Below, piece after piece: positions 32,865-41,613 of a stretch of DNA of 64,000 nucleotides. This DNA is from an uncultured Collinsella sp. GTDB lineage: Bacteria; Actinomycetota; Coriobacteriia; Coriobacteriales; Coriobacteriaceae. The notes beneath the pieces were generated by a model, which was not told the origin of the DNA, searched no databases, and saw only the letters and a list, made by a program, of their open reading frames with translations. The translations under genes and the position numbers were made by a program. Every line of letters starts with the position of its first letter. Positions within the stretch are counted from its first letter, which is position 1. Location of the stretch: positions 1 to 64,000 of the forward strand of contig CAUGTZ010000012.1 in the NCBI GenBank assembly GCA_959602645.1, in the 5' to 3' direction.

Positions 32865-33447
32865 CGGGCTCGACCGTCCAGGTGATCGTTGCAACCTGAT
32901 CGCCTTCGCCGGTTACGCGGAAGATGTCGCGCGTGACGCGGGCGACGTTTCCGCTTGTCTTGAGCTTAATTTTGTCCGTGCCGCCGGCAATGCCCTGGTA
33001 GCCCATGTCGAAGGCTGCATTCTTGGAAAGATCGAGGCCCGTCTCCTGCATTGCGGCGCTGGCGTTCTGGAGTGCGCCGTCGGGGCCGACCTTAAAGTCG
33101 ATGGAATTCTGCGCGGTTCCGGCCTTGGCGTCGGCGGCAATGGTCCAGGTGTTCATGGCGTCGATCTTCATGTTGGTGACATGGATGCCGTAGGCCGAAT
33201 GATTGTCGATGGTGGTCGCGTCTTCTGAGGGGCCCTGAAGCGTGCCGTCGGCCTTGGCGACGAAGGGAATAACCGTCGGAACTTTGAACTCTACGTTGTC
33301 GATCTCGGTCCTGACCATTACTTTCGTGGTTCCAACGCGCCCGGCTGCCAGAGCTGGCGTCGGGGCGGCGCCCATTGCGAGCGCGAGCGCGAGCCCTGCG
33401 CCCACGACGAGCGCTCTGGCTCCGTTCATGTTCCTGGTGATGTCCAT
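32848..33447 (-). CDS. Secreted beta-rich protein of unknown function
   Basis: A 199-residue protein with a clear signal peptide (VVGAGLALALAMGAAPTPALA). The mature part is rich in Thr, Asp, Val and Ala with alternating hydrophobic patterns (VEFKVPTVIPFVA, NMKIDAMNTWTIAADA, TIDFKV-like). This suggests a beta-sandwich surface or extracellular matrix protein. AAGGAAC precedes ATG 33447. I could not place it in a named family with confidence. Confidence 0.62.
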   Translation of the reverse strand: MDITRNMNGARALVVGAGLALALAMGAAPTPALAAGRVGTTKVMVRTEIDNVEFKVPTVIPFVAKADGTLQGPSEDATTIDNHSAYGIHVTNMKIDAMNTWTIAADAKAGTAQNSIDFKVGPDGALQNASAAMQETGLDLSKNAAFDMGYQGIAGGTDKIKLKTSGNVARVTRDIFRVTGEGDQVATITWTVEPGAHTA

Positions 33448-33537
33448 GGTCGTTCCTTTCTATTCGCCGCGGGCCGTCCCCGCGATGATTGGACGAATGC
33501 TGGTGAATTGCGTGCGGTGTCGCGTCGGCCGAAAAAG

Positions 33538-34047
33538 CTAGTTCTCGGCTTGCTCAACCCGTACCTTGACACGTGTCGGATTGCCGTGGCTGTCGAGGGT
33601 CTTGGCATCGAGTGCCTGGATCTCGATGTATGCCTCTCCTTCTTTGATGTCGCCGGCGGGGCACGTCTCGATTGTCTTGCCGGTCTCGACCACACCGGAT
33701 TCGTACATGGTCTCGTCGTTTTGGATGACGCGGAATCGCTGGGGAAATTTATTGTCTTGGACGTTTTGCACGTTGACGCGCAGCTTGCCGTCCTCCTGTA
33801 GCTGAGCGACCGGCGCGACCGAAATCGTCATCATGTTGTCGCGGACGATGGCATCGAGCTCATCTTGGATTTCTTGTCGCGATTTACCCTCTGCCGTCGT
33901 GACTGAGGCGCCCGCTTCGGGCACGGGCTGCGACTGCCAGGCGTATAGCCCTACGGCGATGAGGGCGCAGGCGATAGCCAGGCAGACAACGACGAGTTTC
34001 TTGCGACGCCCCAGTCCTGCGAGGCGGGGCGGCTTCTTCGCACTCAT
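33538..34047 (-). CDS. Membrane-anchored protein of unknown function
   Basis: A 169-residue protein with a basic N-terminus and a single membrane helix (LVVVCLAIACALIAVGLYAW, residues 18-37), so about 130 residues face outward. The outer part (SRQEIQDELDAIVRDNMMTISVAP, FRVIQNDETMYESG, EAYIEIQALDAKT) looks like a small beta-domain. It overlaps the upstream 98-residue gene by 4 bp (ATGA) and belongs to the same cluster. Family unknown to me. Confidence 0.6.
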   Translation of the reverse strand: MSAKKPPRLAGLGRRKKLVVVCLAIACALIAVGLYAWQSQPVPEAGASVTTAEGKSRQEIQDELDAIVRDNMMTISVAPVAQLQEDGKLRVNVQNVQDNKFPQRFRVIQNDETMYESGVVETGKTIETCPAGDIKEGEAYIEIQALDAKTLDSHGNPTRVKVRVEQAEN

Positions 34048-34340
34048 GCGGCGTCCTTGGTGGTGTAGACACGTGCGAACGTGGACGGGTCCGCTCCAAA
34101 GAGCATGTGAAGCATCAGGCGGCGCGAGTAGATGAGCTCGTCAAAGTCGTGAGGGAGCTCGATGTCGTGGATACGCGCGATGTGGTGGGCGAGCGCCGAG
34201 AACGACTCGGGGTCGCAGATAACATCGGTGGTGACGTGGTAGACCGCCGTATCGGGGAACGCCTCTTCGTCGAAAGGCAGGAGATAGGGATCGTCGTCGA
34301 CCTCGATGGCGACGCCGTACTGGGGCCAGTAATATGCCAT
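34044..34340 (-). CDS. Small cytoplasmic protein heading the exported-protein cluster
   Basis: A 98-residue acidic protein with no signal peptide or membrane segment. It starts after GGAGG (ATG 34340), and its last 4 bp overlap the next gene. Composition (many Asp, His, Tyr; HHIARIHDIELPHDFDEL) suggests a folded soluble protein. It is the first gene of the cluster and may be a chaperone or regulator for it; this is a guess from position only. Confidence 0.55.
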   Translation of the reverse strand: MAYYWPQYGVAIEVDDDPYLLPFDEEAFPDTAVYHVTTDVICDPESFSALAHHIARIHDIELPHDFDELIYSRRLMLHMLFGADPSTFARVYTTKDAA

Positions 34341-34685
34341 GGGAACCTCCCTGCTTCTGGGGCCAAAACTTCTATCGGTTTTGGCTGTCGACGCCGACCG
34401 TATCAGCCGCTACTTGACCAATTTCTGACCAAATGCTTGACGGATTGACATCTCCGCAGGTAAAAGGTGGAAAAATTACTTCAACTTTTTTCGAGCGACA
34501 ATCGAGCGGTCGGCGACGGCGGGGCGATATGTGTCAAAAGCATCGTCTGCCGAGGAAGCCTTGCCGTTCGCCGAATTGCACAAACGTAAAAATCGCCAAT
34601 TATGGAGACGGTCTCGAACACGTCGACGAAACGATGCGGTAACATCTCCCTGCAAACACTGTAGTTAGCTAAAGGGGGAGTTCGC
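34341..34685. promoter_or_regulatory. Divergent intergenic region with repeats
   Basis: A 345-bp gene-free, AT-richer gap between the exported-protein cluster and the lactate dehydrogenase operon. GCCAAAAC (34362-34369) and GTTTTGGC (34378-34385) form a perfect hairpin in the leader of the minus-strand cluster. TGACCAA occurs twice (34415 and 34426), 11 bp apart, one helical turn, like a tandem operator. Both operons may be controlled here. Confidence 0.45.
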
Positions 34686-36287
34686 GTGTCTGCAACCATT
34701 AAACCCTTCACCGATGAGTTCGAAGAGTATGGCCGCGATGAATCTCGTGCATCGGGCGAAGCATCGAGCATCTCGTTTCCGACAACGGAAGACGAGGTCC
34801 GTGCCATTTTGGAAACGCTCCATGCCGAGCGTGTCCCGGTAACGGTTCAGGGCGCCCGAACCGGCCTTGCCGCCGGTGCCGTGCCCCACGGTGGGCATAT
34901 CCTCAATACTTCCCGTATGAATCGCTACTTGGGCCTTCGCCGCGATGAACAAGGCCAATTTCTGCTGCGCGTGGAGCCGGGCGTTGTGCTCTCGGAGCTG
35001 CGTAAGCAGCTGAGCAAGAAGGTACTGCCGACCGCTGGTTGGGACCAGGCATCGCTTGAGGCCTACGAGGAGTTCCAAGAGTCCCCCGAGCAGTTCTTTC
35101 CCACCGATCCCACCGAGGCATCTGCCTGTCTGGGTGGCATGGCGGCATGCAACGCCTCCGGCGCCCGCAGCTACGCTTACGGCCCCATGCGCCCGCATAT
35201 CACGGGACTCCACGTCGCGCTGGCTGATGGCGATTTGCTTGAGCTTCAGCGCGGCGAGGCTTTTGCCCAGGGCCGCCACCTGTCGCTCGTGACGGCAGAG
35301 GGTCATACATTCGAGCTTGATCTTCCTGACTACACCATGCCCAAGACCAAAAATGCCTCGGGGTATTTTGTTGCGGACGATATGGACGCCATCGATCTTT
35401 TTATCGGTGCGTGCGGCACGCTCGGCGTCATTACCGAGCTCGAGATCGCCCTGCAGGCGGCACCTTCGGTCGTATGGGGTGTGAGTTGCTTTTTCGATAG
35501 CGAAGACAAGGCCGTGTCCTTTACCGATTCCGTGCGTCCCGTGCTGTCCCATGCCGCCGCTATTGAGTATTTCGATGCTGGCGCCCTGGATATCCTGCGT
35601 CGCCAGCGCGAGCAGTCGACAGCGTTTGCCTCGCTGCCGGCGCTCGACGACGAGGCAAAGGTCTGTGTCTACGTGGAGCTCGACTGCGATGACGAGGCGC
35701 AGGCGACCGAGGAGCTGTACCACCTTGGATGGGTGCTGGAGTTTGCGGGCGGCCGCGACGATGCGACATGGGTCGCCCGCACCGAAGTCGATCGCGAGTG
35801 CCAGCGGTTCTTCCGCCGCGCGGTGCCCGAGAGCGTCAACATGCTCATTGACGAGCGTCGCCGCACCGACCCCACCATTACCAAGCTGGGATCGGATATG
35901 TCGGTGCCCAATGCACGCCTTGCCGATGTCATGGCCCTCTATCGCCGCACGCTGGCCGAAAGCGGGCTTGAGTCTGCTGCCTGGGGACACATCGGGAACA
36001 ACCATCTGCATGTGAACATCCTGCCGCGCGATGCGCAAGACTACCGTCGTGGTGGAGAGCTCTTTGCCCAGTGGGCTTCCGAGGTCACGGCCATGGGCGG
36101 TGCCGTTTCTGCCGAACACGGCGTCGGCAAGATCAAGGCGGGCTTCTTGGAGACGATGTACGGCCACGAGGCCATGGTCGAGTCGGCGCGCCTCAAACTC
36201 CAGCTCGATCCTGCCGGCCAGTTGGGTCGCGGCAACCTGTTTACGGAGAAGCTCTTGGATGAACTCGTCCAGAAAGGGGGCGCGTGA
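34686..36287 (+). CDS. lctD: FAD-linked D-lactate/2-hydroxyacid dehydrogenase (GlcD/LctD-like)
   Basis: A 533-residue flavoprotein. The N-terminal PCMH-type FAD domain has VPVTVQGARTGLAAGAVPHGG and GGMAACNASGARSYAYGP, and the C-terminal FAD-oxidase domain has WGHIGNNHLHVNILPRD and AEHGVGKIKAGFL. GTG 34686 follows AAAGGGGGAG. It overlaps etfB and is followed by etfA, the composition of the electron-bifurcating lactate dehydrogenase (LctBCD) of acetogens, which uses ferredoxin and NAD. The role in lactate oxidation is inferred from that order. Confidence 0.87.
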   Translation: MSATIKPFTDEFEEYGRDESRASGEASSISFPTTEDEVRAILETLHAERVPVTVQGARTGLAAGAVPHGGHILNTSRMNRYLGLRRDEQGQFLLRVEPGVVLSELRKQLSKKVLPTAGWDQASLEAYEEFQESPEQFFPTDPTEASACLGGMAACNASGARSYAYGPMRPHITGLHVALADGDLLELQRGEAFAQGRHLSLVTAEGHTFELDLPDYTMPKTKNASGYFVADDMDAIDLFIGACGTLGVITELEIALQAAPSVVWGVSCFFDSEDKAVSFTDSVRPVLSHAAAIEYFDAGALDILRRQREQSTAFASLPALDDEAKVCVYVELDCDDEAQATEELYHLGWVLEFAGGRDDATWVARTEVDRECQRFFRRAVPESVNMLIDERRRTDPTITKLGSDMSVPNARLADVMALYRRTLAESGLESAAWGHIGNNHLHVNILPRDAQDYRRGGELFAQWASEVTAMGGAVSAEHGVGKIKAGFLETMYGHEAMVESARLKLQLDPAGQLGRGNLFTEKLLDELVQKGGA

Positions 36288-36289
36288 AG

Positions 36290-37105
36290 ATGAGTGATTT
36301 CCATATGGTGGTGTGCGTCAAGGCGGTGCCCGGAAGCACCGAGGTCAAGATGGACCCCAAGACCAATACTATCGTGCGTGATGGCAAGCAGGCGGTCATT
36401 AATCCCTTCGATGCAAGTGCCCTCGAATGTGCGCTAGCGCTGAAGGACGACTTTATCGGCTTTGGCATGGACGTGCGTGTGACGGTGGTGTCGATGGGCA
36501 TCCCCGCGACCGAATCGCTGCTGCGCGACTGCATCGCCCGCGGTGCCGACGACGCGCTGCTGCTGACCGATCGCGCCTTTGCGGGCGCCGATACCCTAGC
36601 CACCACCTATGCCCTCAAATGCGGCATCGAGGCACTCGATGAGGACTTTGACCTGCTCATCTGCGGCAAGATGGCGGTGGACGGCGATACGGCCCAGATC
36701 GGCCCCGAGCTGGCCGGCGCCTTTGGGGTCCCCTGCGTGACCGACGTGAGCTGTGTGCAGAGCGCGGGATTTACGACGTGTGGCTCGCTGGCGCTCGTTC
36801 ACGGCTGCGATGCCGGCGAGGAGACGGTGTACCTGGAGATGCCGTGTGCGATGACGACTGCCAAGGAGATTGGCCAGCTGCGCATGCCGAGTATTGCCGG
36901 TTTTCGCGCGGCCGAGGATGCAGACGTGCGCGTGGCCAGCGCTGCCGACGTAAACGCCGACCCCTCGCGTTGCGGCCTTGCCGGATCACCGACGCAAGTC
37001 GTGCGCTCGTTTGTGCCCGACCGTGACCAAACGTGCGAGGCCGTCGAGGGAACGGCGTCCGAGCAGGCGGTAAAACTTGCCAAGATTATCGAGGGGATGG
37101 CATAG
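36290..37105 (+). CDS. etfB: Electron transfer flavoprotein beta subunit
   Basis: A 271-residue EtfB: VVCVKAVPGSTEVKMDP at the N-terminus, INPFDASALECAL, RGADDALLLTD and LICGKMAVDGDTAQIGPELAG, the last being the conserved nucleotide-binding loop. In bifurcating Etf complexes EtfB carries the NAD site and a second FAD role. ATG 36290 overlaps the region of the upstream stop (GTG 36284 is an alternative), and the next gene follows immediately, so all three are translationally coupled. Confidence 0.93.
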   Translation: MSDFHMVVCVKAVPGSTEVKMDPKTNTIVRDGKQAVINPFDASALECALALKDDFIGFGMDVRVTVVSMGIPATESLLRDCIARGADDALLLTDRAFAGADTLATTYALKCGIEALDEDFDLLICGKMAVDGDTAQIGPELAGAFGVPCVTDVSCVQSAGFTTCGSLALVHGCDAGEETVYLEMPCAMTTAKEIGQLRMPSIAGFRAAEDADVRVASAADVNADPSRCGLAGSPTQVVRSFVPDRDQTCEAVEGTASEQAVKLAKIIEGMA

Positions 37106-38311
37106 ATGAGCGGGCTGATTATCGATAGCGAAGCCTGTATCGGCTGCGGTCGCTGCGTTCGCGCCTGCGCCTCGGGCGGCATTGTGGTGGAGGGTGAGCG
37201 CCCCAATCGCTGTGCCCGCGTAACCGACGGCTGTATCCTGTGCGGTGGGTGCGTCGACGCCTGCCCCGTCAACGCCATCTCGATTGAGCGCGACGGGGCC
37301 GCCGGCGCGGCAGACCTTGACGCATATCGAGACATCTGGATCTTCGTGCAGACTGACGAGCACGATGCCGTTGCATCCGTGGCCTTCGAGCTCATGGGCA
37401 AGGGGCGCGAGCTTGCCGATGCCCGCGGCTGCCGTCTGGTGGCACTGGTCGGCATGAGCCCCGAGGGCTCACTCGGGGACCTGGAGCATCTGATTTGCGC
37501 CGGTGCGGACGAAGTTCTGGTCTGTCGTGACGAGCGCCTGCGTCAGAACGACGCGGAGGTCTACGCCCGCTTGATCTGCGATTTGGTAGCCGAGCGCAAG
37601 CCCGAGGCCATTCTGTACGGCGCGACCGCCTTTGGTCGCGAGCTGGCGCCCAGTGTGGCCGTGCGCTTGCAGACGGGCCTTACGGCCGATTGCACGGTGC
37701 TTTCGATGGATACGGAGACGGGTCTGCTGCAGCAGACGCGCCCGGCGTTTGGCGGCAACCTGATGGCCACCATTATCTGCCCCAACCACCGTCCTCAGAT
37801 GGCAACGGTGCGCCCCGGCATCTTTAAGGCGCCCGAGTTTGACTATAGCCGCTCCGGCACGATTGCCCAGGTAGTGCTAGCGGATGACGTTAAGGCCCGT
37901 GTCGAGATCTCGATTCCCGCCGAGGAGTGGGGACAGCAGGCCTCAATTGCCGATGCCGAGCGTCTAGTCGTGGTGGGCCGCGGCATCGGCTCCAAGAAAA
38001 ACCTACCGCTGATGCGAAAGCTTGCCGAGGCTCTGGGTGCCGAGCTTGGCTGCACGCGCCCCGTGGTGGAGGCCGGCTGGCTGGAGTATCGCCACCAAAT
38101 TGGCCAGACGGGTGTATCGGTCTCGCCCAAGCTCCTCGTGAGCATCGGTGTCTCGGGCGCTATCCAGCATCTCGCCGGCATCGGTGGGGCGGAGTGCATT
38201 GTCGCCATCAATGAGGACCCGGATGCCCCCATCTTCGGTGCCGCCCGGTACAAGGTCGTCGGCGATGCCGTTGAGATCGTTGAGGAACTGCTGGCTCAGC
38301 TCGAGTGCTAA
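37106..38311 (+). CDS. etfA: Electron transfer flavoprotein alpha subunit with N-terminal ferredoxin domain
   Basis: A 401-residue EtfA. The first 60 residues hold two [4Fe-4S] motifs (CIGCGRCVRAC and CILCGGCVDAC). The EtfA body follows with AILYGATAFGRELAP, the FAD-binding region (VVGRGIGSKKN), GVSVSPKLLVSIGVSGAIQHLAGI and AINEDPDAPIF. The ferredoxin extension occurs in LctC-type subunits and would carry electrons to or from ferredoxin. Its stop overlaps the stop of the convergent HD gene by 4 bp. Confidence 0.93.
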   Translation: MSGLIIDSEACIGCGRCVRACASGGIVVEGERPNRCARVTDGCILCGGCVDACPVNAISIERDGAAGAADLDAYRDIWIFVQTDEHDAVASVAFELMGKGRELADARGCRLVALVGMSPEGSLGDLEHLICAGADEVLVCRDERLRQNDAEVYARLICDLVAERKPEAILYGATAFGRELAPSVAVRLQTGLTADCTVLSMDTETGLLQQTRPAFGGNLMATIICPNHRPQMATVRPGIFKAPEFDYSRSGTIAQVVLADDVKARVEISIPAEEWGQQASIADAERLVVVGRGIGSKKNLPLMRKLAEALGAELGCTRPVVEAGWLEYRHQIGQTGVSVSPKLLVSIGVSGAIQHLAGIGGAECIVAINEDPDAPIFGAARYKVVGDAVEIVEELLAQLEC

Positions 38312-39120
38312 GCGCTTGCCAGCCAGCGGCGCAGCTCGTCCTTAAGGCGGCTCCAGGTTGCCTGCGCGGCGGGGTCGGTAAAGGGCCGCGTAATGCCAAA
38401 GGGCGCGTCGAGCAGGCGATAGATATCGCCTTGCTCGCGCGCCAGTGCACGGCTTGCCGGATGGACGAGCTCAAACATAAAGCAGATGAGCCCCACCAGG
38501 TAGTCCGCCGGCTCGTTGCGCTCGTCACGCGCGACGCAGCGATGCTCGTCAAAGGCGGTAAGCGCCGGTGTCGAGAAGTGGCTGGCGAGAAACGTGTCCT
38601 CATCCACCTTGAGGATGGTGTCGACGGTGCTGTCGGCGATGGTGCGCATAATGTCGATCTTGTCGCCATCGCGCACGATATCGCAGAAGCGCCGCGTGCG
38701 CTCGTCGAGCTGCGCGGGTAGACGGAAATCGCTGTGATAGGCAATGCTCGCTCGGATGAGCTCATCTTCTGCCGGGTCATCGATAAAGTCGCGGACGCTC
38801 GTCACGGCGGGTGCATCGGCGGGATTCTCGCCAAAGAGGACCTCGATGCCCAGCGCTGCATGGCCCATGCTCTCGGCGTCCTTAAAGGTGTCCCAGCGTC
38901 GCAGCTGCTCAAAGCGGCCTATATCGTGCAGCAGGCCGCAAAGCCATGCCAAGTCAATATCATCTGACGACCAGCCCTGCTCGCGCGCTACGGCATCGCA
39001 TGCCTCGGCCACGTGGTACGTATGCTCGATTTTGAGCGCGATGCGTGGGTTGGTGGCGTCGTAGGCATCGGTGTAGCTTTTGAAGGCTGCGCGCGCCCGG
39101 TCTCGATCGATAGCTGTCAT
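38308..39120 (-). CDS. HD-domain phosphohydrolase
   Basis: A 270-residue HD-superfamily protein. The metal site is shown by His in KIEHTYHVAEAC and the HD pair in CGLLHDIGRFEQ, with a third His in ASIAYHSDFRLP and Asp in RDGDKIDIMRT. Substrate unknown; the family removes phosphate from nucleotides or second messengers. AGGAAG precedes ATG 39120. Convergent with etfA. Confidence 0.88.
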   Translation of the reverse strand: MTAIDRDRARAAFKSYTDAYDATNPRIALKIEHTYHVAEACDAVAREQGWSSDDIDLAWLCGLLHDIGRFEQLRRWDTFKDAESMGHAALGIEVLFGENPADAPAVTSVRDFIDDPAEDELIRASIAYHSDFRLPAQLDERTRRFCDIVRDGDKIDIMRTIADSTVDTILKVDEDTFLASHFSTPALTAFDEHRCVARDERNEPADYLVGLICFMFELVHPASRALAREQGDIYRLLDAPFGITRPFTDPAAQATWSRLKDELRRWLASA

Positions 39121-39246
39121 AATGACTTCCTAAAAAGTTGTGTCTTTCGATCCGGTGGCAATTGTAGGCGAACTTTATTGCCACCGGTTGATATTTCTGC
39201 TGCGTTGCGAGGTGCGCTGCAGACGACTTACCAGAATGGGAGTGGC

Positions 39247-39939
39247 ATGGTCCTTAGGATCTTTAAAACCGTCTGGCCGGTGATGCTTACCTATGTTGCA
39301 ATAGGCGCGCCGTGCGGAATGATCATGGGGCAGACGGGAATGGAACCCTGGATGGTCTTTGCCCTGAGCAGCACGTTTGTGACGGGCAGCGGCCAGTTTA
39401 TGATCTGCAACCTGTGGCTGGCGGGCGTGCCTGCAGCATCGATCGTCGCGAGCGTTGCTGCCATCTCCTCGCGCTTTGCGCTTTACTCGGCATCGATCGC
39501 GCCGCATCTGACGGGTGCCTCGAAGCGTCAGACGCTGGCTGTTGCCGCGACACTTACCGAGGAGGCATATGGCATCTCGCTTGCCAAGTTGGTTGAAGGG
39601 GAGGATTGGGGCCCGCGCGAGTCCTTTGTGCTCAACGTGATTCTCATCGCGACATGGGGCGCTTCGTGTACGATGGGCGCCATCGTCGGCGCCGTTGTCG
39701 ATGTTCCCACCGCCATTGCAGCCTTTGTCTGCACCTCGCTCTTTATCTGCCTGCTCTTTTCGCAGCGGCTGTCGCGCGGCAACGTTGTCGCGGCGGTTTC
39801 GGGCGCGGTGTCCGTCGCCGTATGCAAGTTCTTGGGCCTCACGAATATTGCCGTGCCGGCAAGCGTCGTGGCCGGCATGGCCATTGCGTTGGCGTGCGAT
39901 GCTGTATTTGACGGAAGAGGTGCCCGCGATGCCCGTTAA
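39247..39939 (+). CDS. azlC: AzlC-family branched-chain amino acid exporter, large subunit
   Basis: A 230-residue membrane protein of the AzlC family (GAPCGMIMGQTGMEPWMVFALSSTF..., with GSGQFM and the RFALYSASIAPHL motif). AzlC with AzlD exports branched-chain amino acids or analogues. ATG 39247 follows GGGAG. Its end overlaps azlD by 11 bp. Confidence 0.9.
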   Translation: MVLRIFKTVWPVMLTYVAIGAPCGMIMGQTGMEPWMVFALSSTFVTGSGQFMICNLWLAGVPAASIVASVAAISSRFALYSASIAPHLTGASKRQTLAVAATLTEEAYGISLAKLVEGEDWGPRESFVLNVILIATWGASCTMGAIVGAVVDVPTAIAAFVCTSLFICLLFSQRLSRGNVVAAVSGAVSVAVCKFLGLTNIAVPASVVAGMAIALACDAVFDGRGARDAR

Positions 39940-40252
39940 CGAGTTCTTGGTTCTGTGGCTGTCGTCGTGGGCTGCTATCGCGTTCTTTCGCATCGCGCCG
40001 GCGTTCGCCTTGCGCGGGCGGACCCTGTCGCCCCGCATTACCGAGGCCCTGGGCTATATCCCGCCCGCCGCCTTTGCCGCGCTGGTCGCCAACGACTTGG
40101 TGAGCCCCGGCGCGTTCGACGCGGGACTCTGGCCTGCCTTGGTTCCCTGGATTGCGGCCGCCGGCGTCGTGGTCGTGGCGGTCAAGACAAAATCGATGCT
40201 GTGGTGCTGCGTCTCGGGCATCGTACTCTATATTGTCTTGAGCCTTATATAG
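39929..40252 (+). CDS. azlD: AzlD-family exporter small subunit
   Basis: A 107-residue AzlD protein with about four helices: FLVLWLSSWAAIAFFRIAP, RITEALGYIPPAAFAALV (family signature), a third segment WPALVPWIAAAGVVVVAV and a final helix SGIVLYIVLSL. The start overlaps azlC, as is usual for azlCD. Confidence 0.9.
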   Translation: MPVNEFLVLWLSSWAAIAFFRIAPAFALRGRTLSPRITEALGYIPPAAFAALVANDLVSPGAFDAGLWPALVPWIAAAGVVVVAVKTKSMLWCCVSGIVLYIVLSLI

Positions 40253-40402
40253 GGGTGGCGTCGCGGGCGCCGAATCTCGTCCCATCCCAACTCGTCGGAT
40301 TTTTCACCGAGCTGGTCTATTTCTTCTGGTACCATGGTCAAACTTTACTGTAGCAAAGTGTGACGTGGGCTTTTATGTCCCGTCAACGGAAATGGGGGTT
40401 TC

Positions 40403-41425
40403 ATGGCACAGGAAGCAGCCGTCAACGAGCAAAAGAAATTCAAAGTACCGCGCATCCCGGGCGACATCATGATCTACCCGATGATCGTCGGCCTTTTGCT
40501 CAATACCTTCTGCCCGCAGGTCTTTGAGATCGGTGGCTTCTTTACCGCCGCCTGTCGCGGCGGTTCCAATACCATCGTCGCCGCGATCCTACTCTTCGTG
40601 GGTGCCGGCATCAGCTTTAAGTCCACGCCGGGTGCCATCAAGACCGGCGTCGTCGTACTGATCCCTAAGCTTGTGGTGGCAGCTGCGCTGGGCCTGGGCG
40701 TTGCGTATTTCTTTAACGACAACTTTTTGGGCCTGAGCTCGGTCTCCATTATCGGCGGCATCACGTTTTGCAACATGGCGCTCTATACGGGCATCATGGG
40801 CGAGTTTGGCGATGAGTCCGAGCAGGGCGCCGTCGGTATCCTGTTCTTTACGGCCGGCCCCGCCGTTACCATGATCATCCTGGGCGTCTCGGGTCTTGCT
40901 AACATCCCGCTGGGCACCATCGTCGGCTCCATCCTGCCGCTTGTCATCGGTATGGTTTTGGGCAACCTCTTCCCGTTCATAAAGAACCTGCTGGTTCCCG
41001 GCACCAATCCCGCGATTGCCGTCATCGGATTTCAACTCGGCGCGTCCATGAGCCTGTCGAGCTTTGTCACCGGCGGCATTTCCGGCATCTTGCTGGGCCT
41101 TGTCACGCTGCTTGTCGTCGGTCCCATCACCTTTGCGTTCGAGCGCCTGTGCGGCGGTAACGGCAAGGCCGCCGTGGCTTGCTCCACCATCGCCGGCACG
41201 GCTATGACCACGCCGGTCGCCCTCGTCGAGGTGGCGCCGCGCTATGCCGAGCTTGCTCCCACCGCGTACGCCCAGATCGCCACCGCCGTTATCATCACGG
41301 CGATCATGGCTCCGATTCTGACTGGCTGGGTCGACAAGAAGTTCTGTCAGGGCAAGGAGGATCTGTCGCCTGCCGGTGTCGAGGCCATCGAGGAAGCCGT
41401 CGCGACCGACATCGATGGCGAGTAG
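40403..41425 (+). CDS. kdgT: 2-keto-3-deoxygluconate permease (KdgT family)
   Basis: A 340-residue membrane protein with about ten helices, matching the KdgT family: IPGDIMIYPMIVGLLLNTFCPQ at the start, VGAGISFKSTPGAIKTGVV, and the later AVACSTIAGTAMTTPVAL. KdgT imports 2-keto-3-deoxygluconate from pectin or uronate breakdown. No catabolic gene is adjacent. ATG 40403 follows AAATGGGGG. Confidence 0.88.
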   Translation: MAQEAAVNEQKKFKVPRIPGDIMIYPMIVGLLLNTFCPQVFEIGGFFTAACRGGSNTIVAAILLFVGAGISFKSTPGAIKTGVVVLIPKLVVAAALGLGVAYFFNDNFLGLSSVSIIGGITFCNMALYTGIMGEFGDESEQGAVGILFFTAGPAVTMIILGVSGLANIPLGTIVGSILPLVIGMVLGNLFPFIKNLLVPGTNPAIAVIGFQLGASMSLSSFVTGGISGILLGLVTLLVVGPITFAFERLCGGNGKAAVACSTIAGTAMTTPVALVEVAPRYAELAPTAYAQIATAVIITAIMAPILTGWVDKKFCQGKEDLSPAGVEAIEEAVATDIDGE

Positions 41426-41470
41426 CAATCGTCATCCATCAATGATGCCGGCGTACAATTCGCGCCGCTT

Positions 41471-41514
41471 GAGCGCCCGAACGAATGCTGCCTTGCAGTT
41501 ATGTTCGGGCGCTC
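41471..41514. terminator. Perfect 12-bp hairpin after kdgT
   Basis: GAGCGCCCGAAC (41471-41482) pairs with GTTCGGGCGCTC (41503-41514). There is no T-run, so it may be factor-dependent or just a stable 3' end. Confidence 0.5.
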
Positions 41515-41613
41515 TGCTATGATTCCCTTTACCCCTACGGAATAGGGGGTGTTTATTGCCCAGGCACGATTCGGGCGATTCTGACCACTTGGATATTGAA
41601 AGGATAGCGTCTC

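Noticed and set aside
32586..33447. LPXTG-anchored surface proteins
   Set aside because: The cluster proteins have signal peptides, and one has a hydrophobic tail, but no LPXTG-type motif precedes it.
31137..34340. A lantibiotic or RiPP gene cluster
   Set aside because: No modification enzyme, dedicated protease or ABC exporter is present, and the exported proteins are too large to be precursors.
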